DNA of 64,000 nt. Origin: Fomitopsis serialis. Lineage: Eukaryota > Basidiomycota > Agaricomycetes > Polyporales > Fomitopsidaceae. Where the stretch lies: NCBI RefSeq assembly GCF_022376445.1, contig NW_025954976.1:124001-188000 (forward strand). The letters are read 5' to 3'. A program made the translations under genes and the position numbers. The notes under the pieces were generated by a model that had not been told where the DNA came from, made no database searches, and was given only the letters and a program-made list of their open reading frames with translations. Below are positions 1 to 12,782 of this stretch, piece after piece (the stretch's first letter is position 1; the number at the start of each line of letters is the position of its first letter).

Positions 1-1135
1 CTCGTCCGACCTTTGGGTTGCGTCCTCGTCCTGCAGCGGCTGCGATGCCTCAAACTATTACACCGCGTCCGACTCGTCGACGTCGCAGGAACAGAGCGGC
101 ACGTTCGATATTGAGTACGGCGATGGGTCTGAGGCGTCTGGCCCCATCTATACTGATGATGGTACGCGGATGATAGTCACGGCCGTGGATAGACGCTGAT
201 TTGAATCTGCTCACAGTCAGTGTTGCCGGTGTTGCCGTCACTAGTCAGACTCTCTCTGCTGTGACCAGCGAGAGCGGTAACCTCGTCGGCGATGTCGCTG
301 ACGGCCTCATGGGCATGGCCTTCCCTGCCCTCTCCCAACTTGAGGCGGTATGTCGATCCTGTTTTCGTCCTTCAGCACGCTGAGCTCTTTCTAGGACCCC
401 TACTTCTGGACCGCCATCAGCCAGGGCGTCGTCTCCTCGGGCGAGTTCGGCTTCTACCTCGCGGGCAGCGACTCGGAGCTCTACCTCGGCGGCTCGGACA
501 GCAACCTGTACTCGGGGGACCTTGAGTTCCACGACGTTTCCTCGGACTCCGGCTTTTGGCAGATCAGCGGCGCGAGCATCATCATCAACGGCGAGACCGT
601 CGCCTCCGGCTTCGCCACCATCATCGACAGCGGTGAGTCGCCTAGCACAATGACTGAAACGACGGGAGAGCTGAATGGAGCGCATAGGCACCACCCTCAT
701 GTACGGTCCGACCAGCGCCGTAGGGTCGTTGTATGAGAATGTCTCTGGATCGGTGTCGCTCGGTGATGGCACCTACGCGTTCCCGTGCTCGGACTTCCCG
801 ACCGTCGAGGTCACCTGGGGTGGCAACACCTACGATATCTCCAACACGTGAGTCCAACGTTGGGTTTTCGCGCTGTGCGCTGTGCTTATGCGTGACCTGT
901 ACAGCTTCAACCTCGGTGAGACCAGCAACGGCGAGTGCCAGGCTGCTCTTGGCGGCGAGGACCTCGGGCTCGGTAACAACGTCTGGCTCTTCGGCGACAC
1001 GTACGTACTTCGCTATGACTCGAATTATATATGGGAGCTCGTTGCTGATCCGGTTGTTTCGCCAGTGTCATGCAGAACCTCTACACCGTCTTTTCCGTCG
1101 ATCAGAATGCTGTCGGTTTCGCTCCGCTTGCTTAA
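1..1135 (+). CDS. Pepsin-like aspartic peptidase (family A1), 5' partial
   Basis: Secreted or vacuolar acid endopeptidase of the A1 (pepsin) family. The window opens inside the first catalytic lobe: the reading frame starts with SSDLWVASSSCSGC, the part that follows the first DTG motif, so the signal peptide, propeptide and first catalytic Asp lie upstream. Visible next are the flap (FDIEYGDGSEASG), a GLMGMAF block, and the second catalytic motif ATIIDSGTT split by an intron near 632. A Cys pair (PCSDFP and GECQAAL) matches the C-lobe disulfide of the family. GT-AG introns lie near 153-206, 350-394, 632-690, 847-900 and 1001-1063, and all keep the frame. The protein ends in VGFAPLA at 1133-1135. 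No break is seen. It faces a second aspartic peptidase on the opposite strand. Confidence 0.9.
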
Positions 1136-1603
1136 GTTATTCCGTGCTCCTTGTTGTATCCTCATCACCAAGATTGTAGCAGTGGTGTATTGCATTGGAC
1201 TCCAGGTTGTTTTACGTGCCCTGGGTCGAGTCCGAACATACTACTCGCAGTTCGGTCAATCGCCGGAGCGTAAGAGGATTGCTATTAGCATTCTGGCGAT
1301 CCGTGCATCGACCATATGTATCGCGGGTCACACACAGGCTTTGACTTTGACGTGAATGACTTGAAGATCACTTCAGAGTCATACTATGAGTAGGTCCGTC
1401 ATGCCATATCACACTCTCAAACCGGTTCAGTTCATCAAAAGCATTCATTGCAGAATTTCAACAAAAGAATGTAGCGAGCATCACAATTTCGCGACGCCCC
1501 AGTACGAAATCCTGCGACAAATACCATACAAATCACGAAGTCCTCATTTGGTATCATGGAGCTGACGTGCCCGTGTGGAGGGTCTCGGTATGAGACTACT
1601 TCC

Positions 1604-3287
1604 TCAGTTGCTGGTCGCGCTCGTGTACGAGGTCGTCGCGAAGCCGACTTGCGAGTTCGTGGTTCGAACACGGAGTAGAAGCGCTCGAGGAACGTGTACC
1701 CGTTGATGAAGTCGAGCCCCGAGCCGGAGTTGCTCCCGATGTCGTTCACAACGAGGTAGACGTCATCCGCAGTCCCGCCGATCGCGCTGTTCAGCGAGCG
1801 CGGCCAGATCTGCGCGTTCGGCGTCAGGCTGTAGGTCGTCTGCGGAGCCGGCGTCACGTCAGTCCAGTGTAGGGATGGCTGGGGAGGAGAGCGGAGCGGG
1901 ACGTACGCTGCCGATGTTGAAGTTGAGCGTATCAAGGCTGCTGTACTGCGAGCTGGAGATGCGCAGCAGGCCGGTGGTCGAGTCCTCAGTCCCGCCGGTA
2001 GCGGACTTGTACTTGTCGTACGCGTCTGTGAACATCCGGTGAGTCTCGATCGCGACGGTCTCTGGTGAGTCGCTCACCGGTAGCGATCAGGACGAGTGTC
2101 GTTCCAGTGTCGACGATACCAGCAGTGGAGCTCAGGATCGACGAGGATCCATACGAGATATCCTGGTCGATGCCCCAGTATTCGCTCGCGGGGGAGGTGG
2201 ACGTGATGGGGCTATAACATAGAGCGCCCGGTCAGCGCGAGAGTCAGCGACTGGTCGAGCACGGTAGGACTACACGTAGTTGATGGAGCCGGTGTACTTG
2301 AGGAGTCGGTGCCGCCAAAGGTGAGCTCACCGTTGGCGTCGCTATCAGACGTCGCCGGTTCGAAAGAGACCGCGAGGACCTCCGTGTCAATGGTACCCTG
2401 GGAGAGGAGGTTGTCCGTGACTAATGAAGAGAACATTATCAGCGTTCATGTCATTCTGTCCAGAAACATCTTTCGCTGACCGGTGGGTACCGTACCGGAT
2501 AAGCCGACAGTACCATCGGTCAGACCAACCGGGCCGACACTATGCGGTACCATCGAAGCTCAGCATCGCATGCATAGGTCCTAGCACAACACCCTTACCC
2601 GAGAATACCATCGACACCCGAGAAGCCTCTGGACAACGCGGCGACACCAATGGACTGCTCTGTGATGGTCAGCCCGTCGCCGAGCGTGACGGTGTCGGTG
2701 TACTCTGTGCCCACGAAGCTGCCCGAGCCGTAGGTGACGGACTGTCTTGTGCATGAGATGTTGTGACAGAAGTGAGTATATATGGATAAAGCTTACCACT
2801 ATCTGACCGGTGCTGCTGCTGGTGGAGGTCGGCGTGTACGACTTGTCAGCGCCGATCCAGGTGTTGGAAGAACCTGTATCGACAATCAGGGAATCTACAG
2901 GGCCGGGATCTTAGCTTCGTACACAGCGCTTGACCAACACCGGAAACATACATTGAGTAGCAGGGGACCCGACACCGACCTACATTGATTGAGCTGGATG
3001 AGTTTCTGTGATGAGGGACGAAGTATCTTCTAAACCCACGCTAATAACGTAGGTGTCAGCGATGTTGGTCACATCAACACTCGCAGTGCGGCCCTCGAGG
3101 TCGGCCTGAGTGCGATTCTTGAGGTAGCGGGCCCTCGCCTGGTCGTTCGCGAGCAGATTGGTAAGGCTGGTGCTGTTTGTTCGGCGGACCAACGGCAGCG
3201 AGACGAGAGGCTTGTCAACCTGCACCGGGCTCGCGGCGACCGCGGCCGCGAGAAGGCGGTGGCAAGGAGTGAAGAACCGAATACCAT
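1604..3287 (-). CDS. Polyporopepsin-like secreted aspartic peptidase, two single-base frame breaks
   Basis: Secreted A1 aspartic endopeptidase. Read on the minus strand it has a propeptide (VQVDKPLVSLPLVRR, LLANDQARARYLKNR), the first active site SLIVDTGSSNTWIGADKSY, the flap SVTYGSGSF, a GVDGILG/IGPVDL block, the second active site GIVDTGTTLVLIAT, and a C-terminal SGLDFINGYTFLERFYSVF. The overall pattern is that of white-rot polyporopepsins. Five or more short introns separate the exons. Two places break the frame. In the signal peptide near 3252-3257, a start MVFGSSLLATA leads into LLAAAVAASP only if one base is added. Near 1663 the end (TTNSQVGFATTSYTSATSN, stop at 1604-1606) follows only if one base is added. 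Both look like one-base losses, so the gene may be intact in the organism. The start at 3287 is chosen because it opens a hydrophobic leader. Confidence 0.85.
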
Positions 3288-5379
3288 GGCGTGTCACTGC
3301 TGTCTCTTGCGGAGGAGCGCGGAGGGCAGATGGCAGAACGGCTGGTCTAGTGCTCGGACGACAAAGCGACGAACACTGCATTGGAGGGAGAGCGAGGAGG
3401 CTTTATATCATGTCTTCCCAGGCAGACGTAGATAGTTCCTTTAACCTTCGTGCTTCAGGATACCCTTGTCTGATGGCGCCATTTGCTGATTGGAACTTGA
3501 ATACACCCGGCTAGGCGACGTTTGCCTGGATGCGCGCATGGATGCAGTACTAAGTATCCGGAGAAGCATAACAAGGTGACCTGCTTGCGCAATGGGGAGC
3601 GATACACAGCGAACGATGAGGAAGCTCAGACGACGAATTGCTTCATCGGAATCGCACGGCACAGATTCCCTCGAGGACTCACCGAGATTCGCAAAGAGAA
3701 GCGGACTGTACCCATGTGGACGCGTACAAGAGCGAGACTAGAAGTCTGCTAGAACGCGAGAATCGACGTCCCCCGATCTCCTGAGTGCCTACCCCGCCGG
3801 CAGTCGCGGATGCGCAGGCTTGGCGCAGGTCATATCTGCCCACCAGACGATGCAGCCAAGCGTCACGGGGACCCTCGACCAGTTGTACCACACTACTGCT
3901 CTTCCTCTACCTTGCTTGCTGCCGGCCACTTAGACTGGCACAGAATGCAGCACTTCGGCTCAACGTACCGGTAAGCAAGACAACACGTGAAGACTAGTTC
4001 GACCGGGCAGGCGCGTACGTACGGGTCGACGGGCGCGTGCGTACAGAAGTTGTGAATTGTACGATGGCGACGGAATGCGACAGAGCTGTGAGAGATTCGA
4101 AATGATGACCGGATGACGATATGAATGAAGGAAAAATGGCGTATGTGACTTGCGTTCGTGCGACGAAGAGCATCCAATATGCAAAGCAACGAATCCGTGC
4201 ATTGCGCAGTTGCGGAACGCCGCGGTGAAGAGTAATACAACACCCACCAACATGTTGAAGGGAGACAAGGAAGATACGTGGAAGGATGTGCCTGGGTTCT
4301 TGTAGCCATGTGGCGGTCCATCAGCTCTGCAATGTAGACGGACGGCGAGACCGATGATGATTGGTGACCTCCACCGTACTGAGGAGTTGGTCAGATAGCG
4401 ACACATGAGCCCAGTCAAGACACCAGTGTCCAGGCCACGTGTCTCATGGAGACTACATGGGTCAATGATCCTTGCGGGAGGTGCGCCGGCGCGCGGTGGC
4501 GTTCAGTATACCACACGGGTTCGGAGAGTCCCTTCAACAGATAACTACCAAGAACAGAAGAAGGTTTCTGCTCTGAGAAAGCCATCCGCAGAGCAGTCCA
4601 AAAGAGCGAAGCTGAATAGGTGCACAAAATTTGGATCAAGTTCGTGGAGGAGACGGACAAGAGTACGCATCGAGAGAATGCCAAGCCTTGATCTGAATCG
4701 GTTGAGAGTTGCTGCTGCGCGACCGTCACATGCACGTGATCTGTGACACGCGCGTCTTTACGCGTTTGCGCGCAACGGACTCAGACCGTCCTGCCACCAC
4801 TTACCGCATCCACAGACTCACTGAAGACTACTAAAGCATCTCTTTTTGTTTTTAACCTGCGCTGCATCGCGCTCCTTCCTTGATAACAATGGCAGAGGTC
4901 GACACTTTCGGTCACCTAGCAGCCTACTTGTCCAATCAGAATCGCCGGACCACAACCTGAATGTCTCTATCCAGCGGCGATGGAGGACACATTTACTCTG
5001 ACAGGCCTGCTTGGCGGAGTCAGAAATGACGGGGAGAGGCACAGGCAGATGAGACTGCTGAAGACCAATGGAGGTAGATGGGTCTCGGGCTCACGGTGCG
5101 TATGAGGCATCTATATTTCATGAATCTTGCTAACCAATGAATGTTTCTCAAGAACTGCGAGACTCAGAAGACCATTTATTCCTACGGGTCTTTTGTCCGG
5201 TGACCCTAGCTCTCCAGTGCGTGTGTATCTCGACCCGTGTCTTGGTTGAACTTGAATGCGATTGCGGCTGTAGGCTCAATGCTACTCAAAGCTATGTACC
5301 GCTACCAACTCTACATCCCAAGGTGAGATACACTGCTGCGTGTCTAGTACAAAGAAGTTTACTCACAATTTCCCATCGA
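3288..5379. other. Intergenic stretch, no supported gene
   Basis: About 2.1 kb between the start of the minus-strand peptidase and the first recognisable CTF18 exon. Open frames exist on both strands, the longest about 150 codons on the minus strand at 3960-4418. None shows a recognisable domain, a consistent intron pattern or a conserved motif. It probably holds the two divergent promoters and the 5' untranslated region of CTF18, whose first exon may lie somewhere in 5030-5380. Confidence 0.5.
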
Positions 5380-8300
5380 CAGAGTCGGACCTCCCTGAAG
5401 TAACGGAGCTCCTCCGGCCATATGTACGCGCGGACGCACTCACGTCTGCTGTCGCTGGATCAGCGTTGGTAGTACTTCCTATGTCGTACGAGCGTCGAAT
5501 CTCGATGGCAAACCTGTGATCTAAAGCGTAGGCCACGAAGAGCAGCGACAAGCCTTCGGTATGTTCACTTAGTGTCGATTAGGTATCGTTGCCTGACATG
5601 TCAATAGACATCCGGTGAGTACCACAGCACAGGGCAGACGGTGTGCAAAAGTTTGGCAAGCTGCTCGAAGTCCCGATACACCGCCTCTGGATCACCTTTC
5701 CACAGACGAAGCTATCCGTCTGTCTCGCTCGTGAGCACCGTGCGTTGTACTGTAACTTACCATCTCACACAGCTGCTTCTTTGTTCAGAGATGCAGAGAC
5801 ATTAGCGGCGGCTCAACAATCCTCTAGTGCGACAGCTGCACGTCTGGAGGAGAGGGAAGACTCTGCTCTTTGGGTCGACCGGTACCGTCCGAAACGATTC
5901 ACAGACCTCCTGGGCGACGATCGGGTGCATCGCGAGGTCATGTCGTGGGTCAAAGAATGGGACTACTGCGTATTCGGACGTAAGCAGGGTCTTGGCCGAG
6001 GGGTCAAACGTCCTAGAGGGGAGGATGGTGACAATCTAGACGAATGGAAGAGACCGCAAGAGAGGGTACGCTGGACAGCTGTATGCCGGGCTATAGACTA
6101 CGCTGAGTACAGATCAGATTCTGCTGTTGTCCGGACCTCCAGGTCTAGGAAAGACAACGCTGGCACACGTGGTTGCTCGACATGCTGGTTACCAGGTGTT
6201 CGAGATCAATGCAAGGTAGGATGCTCCTAGGCCCTGCTTGTCTGCTCTGCTTATTCTTGATCATCAGTGACGCTCGATCGGCACAAGTAGTAGACGACCG
6301 TCTACGGCCCGCGCTGGAATCAGGTTCTGCTGTTGGCAGTTCGAAACCCGTCTTGGTTGTCATTGACGAGATAGATGGTGCAACTGGTGGCTCAGATCAT
6401 GTACATTCCCTCTGCTCTTGACGTGCTGATCTCACGACATCGGTAGTCTGCGGGCTTCATTAGGAGGTTACTTTCATTAACTCACGACCGACCAAGAAAG
6501 AAAGGTATGTGTCATTCGTCTCGAACCGTGACTGCGCTGTTGACCATACTATGCTCGTAGGCCGTAAGGCTGACCCGAAAGCCCCTCGTCCAGTCCTCCG
6601 CCCCATTATTTGCATCTGCAATGACCTCTACGCCAATTCGCTCAGGGACTTGCGGACCTCCGCTCGCGTCGTCCGGTTTTCGCGTCCCAACGACATTTAC
6701 CTTGTTCGCCGCCTGCGAGAAATATGCGAGATCGAGGGTATGCGTGCGGAGTCGAGGGCGCTGACAGCGCTCGTGGGCATCGCACAGGGGGATTTGAGAG
6801 GATGCTTGAACATGCTGCAGGTAAGGTCGCTGCCAGCGTTTTCCGCCCTCGGTCTATCTCACCTCAACATCGGCACTTGCTAGCTCATCAAGGCGAAAGG
6901 ACGAGATGTGACGGAGCCCGTGGTACGAACAGCGGCTGCGGGGATGAAACAGGTTGATATGACGTCTACCTCGGTACTGACCGACCTCTTCTCGCCGATG
7001 GCGCGAAAACGCACCAAAGATCTTGGACTCACTGAGGAGGACGAGGCTCGGTATGTCCGTCGACTTAGTCGGGAAGTCGAAAGTACCGGGGCAATGGACA
7101 GGGTTGCCGAAGGTATGATCTCTTCATTTACTTCATCCCTGTTTTTGTATCTAACTCCGTATGGCTATACAGGGTGCTTTGAATATTACGCGACCTTCCA
7201 TCACCATGACGCGAACTTCTCAAGATATCTCAAAGCAAACGAGTGGCTCTCCAGCTATGACCGACTTTCAGGCGAGATGTGGACTGAGCGCGAGTTCGCG
7301 CTGTCAGAGTACTTGCCCTTCATGCTTGTAGGGTTCTATCCATTGTTCCAGGAACGCGGTCGACCAAGATTAGAGAGACCGAAGGCGACATGGGATGTAC
7401 GTGTCGGCTTTCTTTCCGCCAGTCACTAGTACTGACAGAAGACACCTTGCGTAGCAACATGTCGCGACCACGACGAATCAGGAAATCTATGCCTCTCTTG
7501 CCCGCTGCTTGCGCTCGGCCGCTTCAAGAAATCGTGGAGACTACAGGCACCTTGCCGGCGACCAGATACTCCAACTTGAAATGGCGCCCTACCTCAACCG
7601 CATCATCTCCCCACCTCTGAACCCCGTGAGTGCCGTTGTCTGCTGCATTAAGATGTATGCTGAATTGCCTGAAGGTAAATCGTCAAATCATCCGACCAAG
7701 CGAGAAAGCGACTTTAGCTCGGCTTGTGGACATCATGGTCGCTCTGAACTCCGCTTCCTACGAGACAAGAACGACGACGGACAGCTTGTATATAGACTCG
7801 ATCCGTACGCCTGCTTTTTTATGTTCATTGTCGATATGTGTATTGATCTGCGTTTATCAGTCCGATAGACGTATTCGTGACCTATGACGGAAAGCGAGCA
7901 TCAGATATCGCGACGTCGAAATATGCCGTGAGGCATGTGGTTGCAACGGAAGTGAGCACATGCTAGCTAGACAGCATGATCCGCCGTTCTGACGTGAGTT
8001 TTTCTCGACCGTGACCTCTGTAGATCGACGACAAACTCGAGGCAATGCGTATCGAGCCGGCGGAGAAGAGTAAACCGAAGCGCTCGGACTTCTTCAAACA
8101 ACGCACGTCAGTATCGACGGGGCAATCATGGAGGAATCATATCTGATCGGTACTGTGCAGGGCTAATGGTGCCACAAATAATGACGACGAAGGCGACGTA
8201 TCACTTCCTGCAGCGAAGCGCTCCAAGCTGGATCAAGCAGGTCCACCGGAGAAGGTGCGCGTATTTGTTACATTTGCATTCATGTAGATATTCACAAGAA

Positions 8301-8475
8301 CTAGATAGCTGTTGACTTCTTTGGCCGACCTATCGCAGCGCCCAACCCAGCCTCAGGTAAAAGTTCCTCCGGGAAAGGGGCGAAGCCGACTACGAAATAC
8401 CGTGTTGCGTTCCGGTTCAACGAAGGCAACTCCGCCGCTGTACGGAAGCCCATCAAAGTATCATCGTTCCTGTAG
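5380..8475 (+). CDS. CTF18: Chromosome transmission fidelity protein 18 (alternative clamp-loader large subunit)
   Basis: Large AAA+ subunit of the Ctf18-RFC complex, which loads PCNA and acts in sister-chromatid cohesion and replication checkpoint signalling in the nucleus. Visible in order: an N-terminal LLEVPIHRL motif (about 5665), the RFC box [20 protein letters not shown], Walker [14 protein letters not shown] (about 6130), Walker [11 protein letters not shown] (about 6352), sensor 1 [11 protein letters not shown], and a helical collar. The last exon ends in FRFNEG...[11 protein letters not shown], typical of Ctf18. Introns are short GT-AG, for example 6067-6112 and 6216-6267. The N-terminal part between 5380 and 5790 is hard to read: exon-like pieces such as [17 protein letters not shown] and [12 protein letters not shown] lie in different frames, with probable one-base losses near 5522 and 5686. 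The true start is therefore uncertain; from the RFC box onward the assignment is secure. Confidence 0.88.
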
Positions 8476-9022
8476 AATGTCAGACGTCGTTGTAGCACTA
8501 GCATGTATCTTTAGTGATGCGCCCAGCTACCAACGATATTATCACAGAGCGCCATGCTGTGACTGGAAATCGAGACGTTATGGAGGAGGATGCCCTGGCG
8601 ACGTTAACGTTCGACAACACCTGCCAAAATAAGCAATTGACATGATTCGGCCACATGCGTTAGCGCTGGACACCGCTCTTCCAAAACGCCCTCAACCACA
8701 GCGCAAAATTTGCAGACAGCCGGCTGCAGGAGCTCGATCTGCGCTGCAGCTTACGGGGGAGGGCGATTGAGACAGTGACTGACTCCTTTGCGGTTTCAAC
8801 CGTTGTGGCAGGAGTGCGGCTTGTGCAAGCTGAGCCACACGTGAGCATATCTGTCTCATAACCTGCAGTCAAAGCAACGGATTCGACAACGCAGGACCTC
8901 TTGCGTAGTCCGGGGCACACCGTTGAACCTTTACGCGGTGTTGTAGAAAGAGATACCGTCCGCAGCGCTATCCGGCGCCTTCACACCTGACACAATCGGC
9001 ACTCCTACTAGACACAGTAGAT

Positions 9023-10942
9023 ATGGCCGACGGAAAGACTGAGGTCAATGTTGATGCCAACACACGGCAGTGGAATCTAGACCCTGGTGCTGAATACAGG
9101 TTCGAGATCGATCCGGGTACCTCGTCAGCAATCAAGGTATGTTTCGTATATCCTAGCGACTTGAAGCTGTATAGAACGCGGCCACAGAAAGAAGGGGCAG
9201 CTGCTGATTCTCTTCCGTACAGCTCGTTTACGGACAAGCGGAAATATTCGGTGCCGAGCTTGCAGAGGGGAGCACATATCTGTTCGGCCTTGAATGCAAG
9301 GCAGCTGTCTACACCTGGCAAGGTTGCACCATTGAGATGAGTATCCAAACCTACCTCCTCTACCCGCGCATACGTTGACTTGCTTTCGTGTCTCCACGTC
9401 ACAGGCCTCCCGTCTACGGAGTATGTCTCCGACGAGACGCCAATGCACGCATACGCGAACGTGCACTTGGCGCTCGAGCAGATGCGCGTGAGGGCTCTGC
9501 GTGCGGCGCACGGGTCCCCGCCGTCTTCGGACGACGAGGCAGATGATGCGAACCCAGACCCCCCGCGAGTACTGGTACTTGGGCCAGATAACTCGGGCAA
9601 GACGACGGTGGCTAAGATACTTGTCAATTATGCGGTGCGGACGGGCCAGGACTGGACCCCCATGTTAGTGAACACGGATCCAGGCGAGGTAAATCATTCC
9701 GTTCTTATCCACGTATACGATGCGCTGTTCTCATGCACGCCGTCGTCGCCAGGGTGGCTGGGCCGTCCCCGGTGCGATAGCAGCTGTGCCCGTATCCTCT
9801 CCTATCCAGACCTCCACACCAGCCACCACACTCGGCTGCGCTGCCTCTTCCGCCCCAACACACATCTCCTCCAATGCGCTCCTGCCGATCGCGTACTGGT
9901 ACGGCCATGCGGAGACGAAGCGCAACCCGCTGCTCATGGACCGGCTCATCCGCAACTTGGGCGAGAACGTGTCGGAGCGTTGGGACCACGATGTGGAGGG
10001 CAGAGCGTCGGGGCTGATCGTGGACACGCCGAGCTCGTTTGCTGCGAGTTCGGGCGCGCAGAGCGAGCATCGGTAGCGTTGATTAAGCGTGCGTGGATGC
10101 ATTCAGAAGTGGGTGTCGTTGTTGCGACTCCGTGGGATAAAGCTAAATGGATGCAGTCAACGTGATCCTCGTTGTAGGACATGAAAAACTCAATGTGGAG
10201 ATGCAGCGGACATACGGCAATCGCATGGCCGTTCTGAAGATCCCTAAGTCTGGCGGAGTGCGTATTCACATCAACAATTCGCTTTTTCTTTGCTGACGAT
10301 ACACGTAGGTTGTGGAGCTGGATGCGAGCTATCGTGAACGTATAAGAGATACCAGCTCCAGAACTACATGTACGGAAAGGTCCTACGGCCGCCACCTGGC
10401 CTGTCGTCGACGACGTACCTACAGGGCGGCGAGCAGGCGGCAGATCTCACGCTCAACCTCGCTCCGGTGTCGTCCATCGTCAGCTTCAGCGACCTGACGA
10501 TATACAGGATCGGAGAGGGTGAGCATACGCGCGAAACATCGGGTACACAGCTGATGTCTGTAACCTTGCAGAGACCATGGCACCGACGTCTGCGTTGCCC
10601 ATCGGCGCCACGCGAGTGGTGTCAGAGATGCAGCCTCTGTCGGTTGACCCGGCGCAGCCTGGCTCCGGTCTCTACAACGCGGTCTTGGCGCTCCTTGCGC
10701 CCCCGAACCCGGATGAGTCCGAGAGGTACGACGAGGAGGTACTCGACCTGCCTGCTGTGGGCTTCCTTGTAGTGTGCGTGCATAAGCTTGTTGGTACTAC
10801 TCTGTGTGACGAACTGACGGTGGCTTGTGACGATAGGACTGCGCTAGACATCCCGAACAAGAGGATGACGATACTGTCACCCAGCCAAGGGTCGCTGGTG
10901 GGTCGTACTGCGATCGTCGGCTCGTTCGAGTGGCAAGAGTGA
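9023..10942 (+). CDS. CLP1: Polynucleotide kinase-like mRNA 3'-end processing factor Clp1
   Basis: Component of cleavage factor IA in pre-mRNA 3'-end formation; family members are ATP-binding P-loop proteins and some phosphorylate RNA 5'-OH ends. The N-terminal beta domain (QWNLDPGAEYRFEI, LVYGQAEIFGAEL, KAAVYTWQGCTIEM) precedes the P-loop VLVLGPDNSGKTTVAK at about 9572-9620, then VNTDPGEGGWAVPGAIAA, IAYWYGHAE and LIVDTPSSF. After these come VNVILVVGHEKLNVEMQR and a C-terminal domain ending in GRTAIVGSFEWQE. The start at 9023 gives the expected N-terminus. Introns near 9137-9221, 9692-9749, 10262-10307, 10519-10570 and 10775-10836 are GT-AG. Around 10071-10096 the frame is broken twice (an in-frame TAG at 10074). 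One added base at each of two sites restores a YALIKRAVDAFR segment that splices through a GTGGGT donor into the next exon. In such a conserved gene this is more likely sequence error than decay. Confidence 0.92.
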
Positions 10943-11060
10943 TGGGGAGAGGCTATGCTGTTCTGCGCCGTGCCGTGCCGCCTAGTGGTTCGTGTGTGAT
11001 TGCTGTGTACTATACTAAGCCAACAGGCCTTTGTAGAAGCGAGAGAAGTGCAACAGAGCG

Positions 11061-12342
11061 ATGGTGCAGATAACACCTGAGCAGCTAGTCTCATCGACCT
11101 CAGACATTGCCTGTGAGCCGGCATGGTATGTCTTGCTGCCCTCGTGTATCCTGCGCTGACGGATTCAAAATGTCTGACCTGCCTGGGACATACAACACCC
11201 TACGCCTCAGTGAAGGCCCAAGTATCTCTGGCTCGAACCTTGATACGTCGTTGAGCGACCACTACTTCCAGTCATCCCCTCTCGTATCCTTCTCACACTA
11301 TCTGCGATAGCAACGACTTTTGTCCGGATCATGCTCTTGTTACTCAGTATGCCGTCGCTGGCCTCGCCTCCATGGCGTTCGCCGCGCGAATCTTTCTGCA
11401 CGGTCCTTAAACCGTGAGTACCGTCAGCGGCCTTCGCAGTACGTCATGCAAGCAGAACTGACCCATCCTCCGTGGTGTAGCGCGACGTTCTTGACTCACC
11501 ATCGCCGCGCATGACCCTCCACATCCGTGCTCCGTCGAACCAGCCAACGATGATCAGTCTCGAGCCTGCCGAACCGGAATACGCATCGCGCACAATCATG
11601 TTGCAGCAGGATAACGGGCCACCGGACAGCGAACCTACTCGGTTCGACCTGCGGAGAGTTGAAAAGATATCGGCGGACCCGCATCATGATCCTCGCGCCG
11701 CCGCCTGGTTCGTCGAACGTGGCGGTGGTTATCAGGATGCATATGCGAAGTCCGGCGTGACGGAGGACGAGATCAAGGTTGTCAAGGCGGTGGATGGAAC
11801 CCAGCCGGTACGTCCACGGCAGTGGCATCATTGACCGCCGGTCTGCTGACACCCGTCTACAGTACGAGCATAAGTTCGAGCCGCTGAGCGGTGCTGTGAC
11901 GGACGACCGAGCGCGTGAACGCTTGTTGTTCATGAAACGAGACCCCGCCCTGCGCGAGTTCCACAAGTTGGATAAATTCGACCTGTATGTGAATATATAC
12001 AAGAACCACGAGGACTGTATGACGCTGGTCGGAAACGCTGCCCGTGCGGTCGCGGACAAGGTCGTCAACGTGTGCAAACAGACTGGGAGGTTGAACAGGA
12101 AACCAACCGACGGACTAGTACTCTACGAGGAGCCTTTGCGAAAGTCGCTACTGTGTTCGGCTGGGGGGCGACCGAGGCAATGCCAAAGGAGCAATGCGTA
12201 AGTGCCGTGCAGTCTACACCGGAGATCGCAATTCACTGGTATGGCAGGAATCACATCGAGCGACGATGAGCTGGAGGTGAATACGGAGCTCGCATCGTGG
12301 TGTGAGGGATTGGCGAAGACAATAGCTAGTGCTATCCAGTGA
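11061..12342 (+). CDS. Hypothetical protein with one short hydrophobic segment
   Basis: Not recognised. A first exon at 11061-11126 (MVQITPEQLVSSTSDIACEP) joins in frame, across an intron of about 184 bp, to a short exon containing HALVTQYAVAGLASMAFAAR, a possible membrane or mitochondrial segment. Later exons encode a polar protein with VEKISADPHHDPRAAAWF, HKLDKFDLYVNIYKNHEDC, GNAARAVADKVVNVC, RGAFAKVATVFGWGA and a C-terminus SSDDELEVNTELASWCEGLA with stop at 12340-12342. The frame breaks near 12077 (AAA run) and near 12197 (splice donor TGCGTAAGT). One extra A and one extra G respectively rejoin the pieces, matching the homopolymer pattern seen elsewhere. The link between the small 5' exon and the main body is tentative, because a TAA intervenes near 11408; the body could instead start at the ATG at 11512. 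Confidence 0.5.
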
Positions 12343-12782
12343 CTGTTGGATAGTTATTCATTGGTGCGGTTTAGGGAAGACATTATATCTCACCTCTCGC
12401 AGATCGCCATTTGCATGACCGCCGAGAGCACATTGCTGCCAGCCCTGACGATACTCAAGCTATGTACGGCGAAGATGATTGAGCCTACGTTTAAAATTTA
12501 TTGAAGTCAGAAAATCCGAGATTCTGACTTCGAGGATGTGGGACAATTTGTAGGGGTTAACCACTGGCAAGAGGACTGTCGGTCACTGTCGGTAGTGTTG
12601 CTCCGTGTCGCTCGGACAGGTGCCGGGTGGGACCGAGTAGAGATGACATCACGGGCGCTCAAGCTGGACGTCGGTGAGGTCGGGCGACGAGCACCTCACT
12701 CGTCCGTCCTCCTGCCCTCAGCCCCAACCATCCCAGCTGCAAGCTCTGCAGCCTTCTCGCCCCGCCCAGGCCGCCGCTCGCA

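Noticed and set aside
3960..4418. Minus-strand frame with a hydrophobic stretch (FNMLVGVVLLFTAAF)
   Set aside because: No family resemblance, no introns, and overlapped by other equally long frames; likely chance.
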